This document shows positions 63,483-64,000 of a DNA stretch of 64,000 bases, in pieces. Each line of letters opens with the position of its first letter. The stretch's first letter is position 1. The DNA is from Pseudooceanicola antarcticus. GTDB lineage: Bacteria > Pseudomonadota > Alphaproteobacteria > Rhodobacterales > Rhodobacteraceae. Location: positions 1 through 64,000 of the forward strand of contig NZ_OBEA01000001.1 in NCBI RefSeq assembly GCF_900215355.1. Reading direction: 5' to 3'. The translations under genes were made by a program, and so were the position numbers. Under the pieces are notes generated by a model. It did no database searches, had not been told where the DNA came from, and was given only the letters and a program-made list of their open reading frames with translations.

Positions 63483-64000
63483 CGACGCCCCTGCTTCAGG
63501 TCTCGAACCTGCGAAAGACCTTCCCCATTCCCGGCGGCCTGCTTGGCCGGATCAAGGCCGAGGTGAACGCCGTCAACGATGTCTCCTTCGATGTCGCCCG
63601 CGGCGAGGTCGTCGGCCTCGTCGGAGAAAGCGGCTCTGGCAAGACGACGGTCGGCCGCACGCTGCTGCGGCTGGAAGAGGCGACCTCGGGCACGGTGAAC
63701 TTCGACGGCACATCCGTGCTTGATCTGCCGCCAGAGAAGCTGCGCAGTTTCCGCAAGCAGATGCAGATCATCTTCCAAGACCCCTATGCCAGCCTGAACC
63801 CGCGCGAAAAGGTGCGCGACATCCTGTCTCATCCCCTGAAACTGCACGGCATCGGCAGCCGCGAGGACCGGACGGATCGCGTCGTCTCGCTGCTCGAGAA
63901 GGTCGGCCTTGGCGCCGATCAGCTGGATCGCTTTCCGCATGAATTCTCGGGCGGTCAACGTCAGCGAATCGGGATCGCCCGCGCCCTTGCCGTCGAGCCG
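63479..64000 (+). CDS. Oligopeptide/dipeptide ABC transporter ATP-binding protein (DppF/OppF-like), partial at window end
   Basis: The first 174 residues of a second ABC ATPase, cut by the end of the window just after the signature. It starts [15 protein letters not shown] with Walker A GESGSGKT (near residue 50), Q-loop FQDPYASLNP and signature FSGGQRQRIGIARALAVEP. ATGA overlap with the DppD-like gene. With DppBC on the other strand it would complete the transporter, lacking only a binding protein, which may follow. Confidence 0.92.
   Translation, partial: MTTPLLQVSNLRKTFPIPGGLLGRIKAEVNAVNDVSFDVARGEVVGLVGESGSGKTTVGRTLLRLEEATSGTVNFDGTSVLDLPPEKLRSFRKQMQIIFQDPYASLNPREKVRDILSHPLKLHGIGSREDRTDRVVSLLEKVGLGADQLDRFPHEFSGGQRQRIGIARALAVEP

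Overview
The window is GC-rich, densely packed alphaproteobacterial chromosome. Gene content points to the Rhodobacteraceae (Roseobacter/Paracoccus-like): an MsrPQ pair, a 41-residue cysteine-poor L36, the glnK-amtB pair, PuuD-type urate hydroxylase, split saccharopine dehydrogenases, many ATGA-coupled operons and lineage-type intergenic repeats. There are no rRNA genes, no CRISPR array and no clear phage or insertion sequence. One tRNA (Val, GAC) is present.

Layout. 0.3-12.7 kb is mostly housekeeping: msrQ/msrP, an FMN glutamate-synthase-like protein, a nucleoside deoxyribosyltransferase-like protein, clpB with a textbook heat-shock promoter, pyrF, a NUDIX hydrolase, dinB with an N-terminal zinc-ribbon-like extension, an N-formylglutamate amidohydrolase, tRNA-Val and rpmJ. 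12.7-24.7 kb holds a complete branched-chain-type (Liv) ABC transporter flanked by two acyl-CoA ligases, with two tiny related membrane proteins between its permease genes. A divergent hybrid histidine kinase and OmpR-type regulator follow, so sensing, import and CoA activation of a carboxylic acid look coupled. 24.7-39.7 kb is mixed: an M20-type amidase, saccharopine dehydrogenases, a beta-barrel-like protein, rmuC/mutL, puuD, a rhodanese, glnK-amtB and a class A penicillin-binding protein.

39.8-64 kb is the most unusual part: two long divergent catabolic operons. The minus-strand operon has 11 genes from an M32 carboxypeptidase to an M20 dipeptidase. The plus-strand operon has 8 genes, from tandem DUF4438 proteins to an AllB-like cyclic amidohydrolase, and includes an unrecognised TIM-barrel-like protein. 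They end at a strong shared terminator. Beyond it lies an oligopeptide/dipeptide-type ABC transporter whose permease and ATPase genes diverge. The control regions at 50.8 kb and 62.3 kb share a TGTCGACAAT element of the kind bound by FCD-type GntR regulators, which suggests one regulon for import and breakdown of an unidentified amide-, ureido- or peptide-like compound. The window cuts the second transporter ATPase; no binding protein or GntR gene lies inside it.

Coordinates, motifs and hairpins were read from the sequence. Function names rest on family recognition without database searches. Start codons were chosen from Shine-Dalgarno sequences, overlaps and family-like N-termini.
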